Of a stretch of DNA of 64,000 nt, positions 62,503 through 64,000 are shown piece by piece. The DNA comes from Alkalilacustris brevis (lineage in GTDB: Bacteria > Pseudomonadota > Alphaproteobacteria > Rhodobacterales > Rhodobacteraceae): assembly GCF_003350345.1 (NCBI RefSeq), contig NZ_QNVJ01000064.1:248001-312000 (forward strand), given 5' to 3'. A program made the translations under genes and the position numbers. The stretch's first letter is position 1; every line of letters starts with the position of its first letter. Below the pieces are notes generated by a model. That model worked only from the letters and a program-made list of their open reading frames with translations, had not been told where the DNA came from and searched no databases.

Positions 62503-64000
62503 TTACTGTATCCGCCGCTCCGCATCGCCGGGCTGCCCGCACAACACGAAGCGCGACCCGTCCCACATGCGCAGCCTGCTTTCCAGGCTGTTCACGCGAA
62601 TCTCGCGCCGGCGGGTCATCGTGGCCACCGCGAAGATCCCAGCGCCCGCCTTGAGCGTATCATAAACCGCCAGCCCGTCATCGGCCAGTGGCCATGCGTC
62701 ATCGGCACCACCGTCTTCCGCAGCCGAAGCGCCGTTCATGGCTCCCGACCGCAGCGCGGCAAAACGGCCCAGCCCGTCGTCGCCGGAACCATTCAGATAC
62801 AGGGCGGCTTCTTCTTCGGCCTCGGCGTCTTCCTCGCCTTCCTCGCCGTCTTCGGAGTCTTCCTCCGCCTCCTCGCCGTTGGCGTCTTCGCCGGCGCCTT
62901 CGGCGGGTGTCTCTTGCTGGCCATCCTCGGCGGGTTGCTCCGCATCTTCTTCGGGCAGTGGAAGAAGGTCGTCGTCTTCCTCTTCATCCTCGCCGGCTGT
63001 CAGGTCGGCCATCATGCTGCTGAAGGCCGCCAGAAGATCGTCAAAGGTGTAGCTGGCCTGCGGCCCGGTCGCGGAACTGGGAACGCCGAAGACTTCGGAT
63101 ACGAAAGAAAGCGGCTCGGTCGTGCCTGTCAGGTCATCGAGCGGATCGTCACCTTCATAGGCGTTGCGCGTTTCGCGGTCGAAGCGGTTGTCGGTGGCGC
63201 CGAAATTCTCGACCTTGTCGATCGCCAGCCCGGCCGCCCAGCCCTGATACCCTTCTGCCGGGTCCAGCGCGTCAATCGCCTTGTCGGACTGGAACAGCAT
63301 CCGGCCATAGGTTTCCAGCACGATGTCGCGGGCAATCGCCACCCGGAAAGTGTTGATCATCGTACCGCCCATGACCAGCGCGCCGTCGAAATCCTCGGTG
63401 GCCGAAGCCCCCTCGCCCACGAAATGGCCGGTCAGGATCACATCGCCACCGCCCTGAAGGAAACTGCCCGCGCTGGAGACGATTTCATGCAGCAGCCCGT
63501 TGTTGAAAGTGATGTCGGCATAGTCGCCCAGCAAGACATCGCGCCCGGCATCGCCATAGATCAGATCACTGCCGCCGCCGCCCAGGATGATGTCGTTCCC
63601 GGCACCGCCGCGCAGATCGTCATTGCCACCGAAGCCCAGTTCGCTGGTCGCCATGAACACCGGCGCCATGGCGTCAATCGCCGGGTCGAACTCCGCAGTG
63701 CCGAGATCGCCAAACAGGATATGCGTGCCGCTTTCCGGGCTGAAGCTGTGGTCGCGGTTGTCGCGCGAAAGGTAATCACCCTCGAGCCTGCGGCCAGTCC
63801 AGATCGTGTCATCGCCGCCGCCGCCAAAGACAACTCCCTGCCCCGCACCGGCAATCAGCATGTCATTGCCCGCCAGATCGGTATGGATGTCTTCCATATA
63901 GGCCAGGTTGCCGCTCGACGCCCATTCGATGCGCCCGTGATCGAGCAGCACGAAGACATCGCCATCGCCCAGCAGCACGGTGTCGTCGCCACGGCCGAGG
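62503..64000 (-). CDS. Large RTX-like exported protein, C-terminal part
   Basis: Only the last 499 codons are in the window; the frame is open at the right edge. RTX-type nonapeptide segments occur near the top (LGRGDDTVLLGDGD, GGGGDDTIWTG, GGNDDLRGGAGNDIILGGGGSDLIYGDAGRDVLLGD, the last given as consecutive motifs), interspersed with other sequence. A highly acidic Glu/Asp-rich linker (about 70 residues) follows, then a basic C-terminus (TMTRRREIRVNSLESRLRMWDGSRF). The last part may be an export signal. It is the likely substrate of the downstream export genes. Confidence 0.88.
   Translation of the reverse strand, partial: LGRGDDTVLLGDGDVFVLLDHGRIEWASSGNLAYMEDIHTDLAGNDMLIAGAGQGVVFGGGGDDTIWTGRRLEGDYLSRDNRDHSFSPESGTHILFGDLGTAEFDPAIDAMAPVFMATSELGFGGNDDLRGGAGNDIILGGGGSDLIYGDAGRDVLLGDYADITFNNGLLHEIVSSAGSFLQGGGDVILTGHFVGEGASATEDFDGALVMGGTMINTFRVAIARDIVLETYGRMLFQSDKAIDALDPAEGYQGWAAGLAIDKVENFGATDNRFDRETRNAYEGDDPLDDLTGTTEPLSFVSEVFGVPSSATGPQASYTFDDLLAAFSSMMADLTAGEDEEEDDDLLPLPEEDAEQPAEDGQQETPAEGAGEDANGEEAEEDSEDGEEGEEDAEAEEEAALYLNGSGDDGLGRFAALRSGAMNGASAAEDGGADDAWPLADDGLAVYDTLKAGAGIFAVATMTRRREIRVNSLESRLRMWDGSRFVLCGQPGDAERRIQ

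Overview
This 64 kb window is GC-rich chromosomal DNA, densely coding on both strands with many ATGA/TGATG start-stop overlaps. The gene complement (rsfS-rlmH, leuCD, an ATP12 chaperone gene, a DUF6455 gene, TIGR02444, DUF1467, Irr next to fabA-fabB-fabI, leuA followed by mreBCD-mrdA-rodA, PleD beside DUF3572) points to an alphaproteobacterium of the order Rhodobacterales, probably Rhodobacteraceae. This placement rests on protein-family recognition and gene order, not on a database search.

Region by region. 1-9.4 kb: ribosome-linked rlmH/rsfS, leuCD with a terminator, a membrane protein plus secreted EEP-fold protein, a nitroreductase, methylmalonyl-CoA epimerase with DUF1467, a sulfotransferase and a stand-alone AsnC ligand-binding domain. 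9-17.6 kb: a DUF6455 gene with a convincing FNR-type promoter, a ferredoxin-like protein with SixA, an amino-acid-type solute-binding protein, a tightly coupled crcB-rluC-HAD-ATP12 chain, an aldo/keto reductase, NUDIX and DUF983. 17.8-20 kb: an envelope-stress-like set (EF-hand protein, ECF sigma, short membrane protein, Spy-like protein). 20-25 kb: signalling genes (PleD, MarR, an H-NOX-like protein with its HNOBA-GGDEF partner) and a tRNA-Gly(CCC). 25-35.3 kb: D-amino-acid dehydrogenase-like and GhrA-like enzymes, the rod-shape operon mreB-mreC-mreD-mrdA-rodA, and leuA with a leucine-rich leader peptide. 35.5-51.5 kb: SDR, a secreted MORN protein, a wHTH-TPR regulator, a methyltransferase, Irr and the fabA-fabB-fabI operon, a MarR/BASS/5-oxoprolinase cassette, two DUF2892 paralogues and an MFS transporter. 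51.6-54.3 kb: a secreted TPR-CHAT protein.

The most unusual part is 55.5-64 kb. Six co-directional minus-strand genes encode, in transcription order, the C-terminal part of a large RTX-like protein, a DUF3467 protein, a GAF-like/membrane/HlyD fusion, a PqqD-like/M50-like/HlyD fusion, a SecA paralogue lacking most of its C-terminal domains, and a periplasmic HlyD-like adaptor. No ABC exporter ATPase is visible. I infer a dedicated export apparatus for the RTX-like protein, powered by a specialised SecA. At its downstream edge lies a truncated uracil-DNA glycosylase gene, which suggests the cluster was inserted or rearranged into a udg-sseB locus.

Two regulatory elements stand out: a probable leucine attenuator upstream of leuA (28-codon leader with four consecutive Leu codons, stop codon inside a 10-bp-stem hairpin), and an FNR-like site spaced exactly as in class II promoters upstream of the DUF6455 gene. 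The H-NOX-like protein has proline where the proximal heme histidine is expected.
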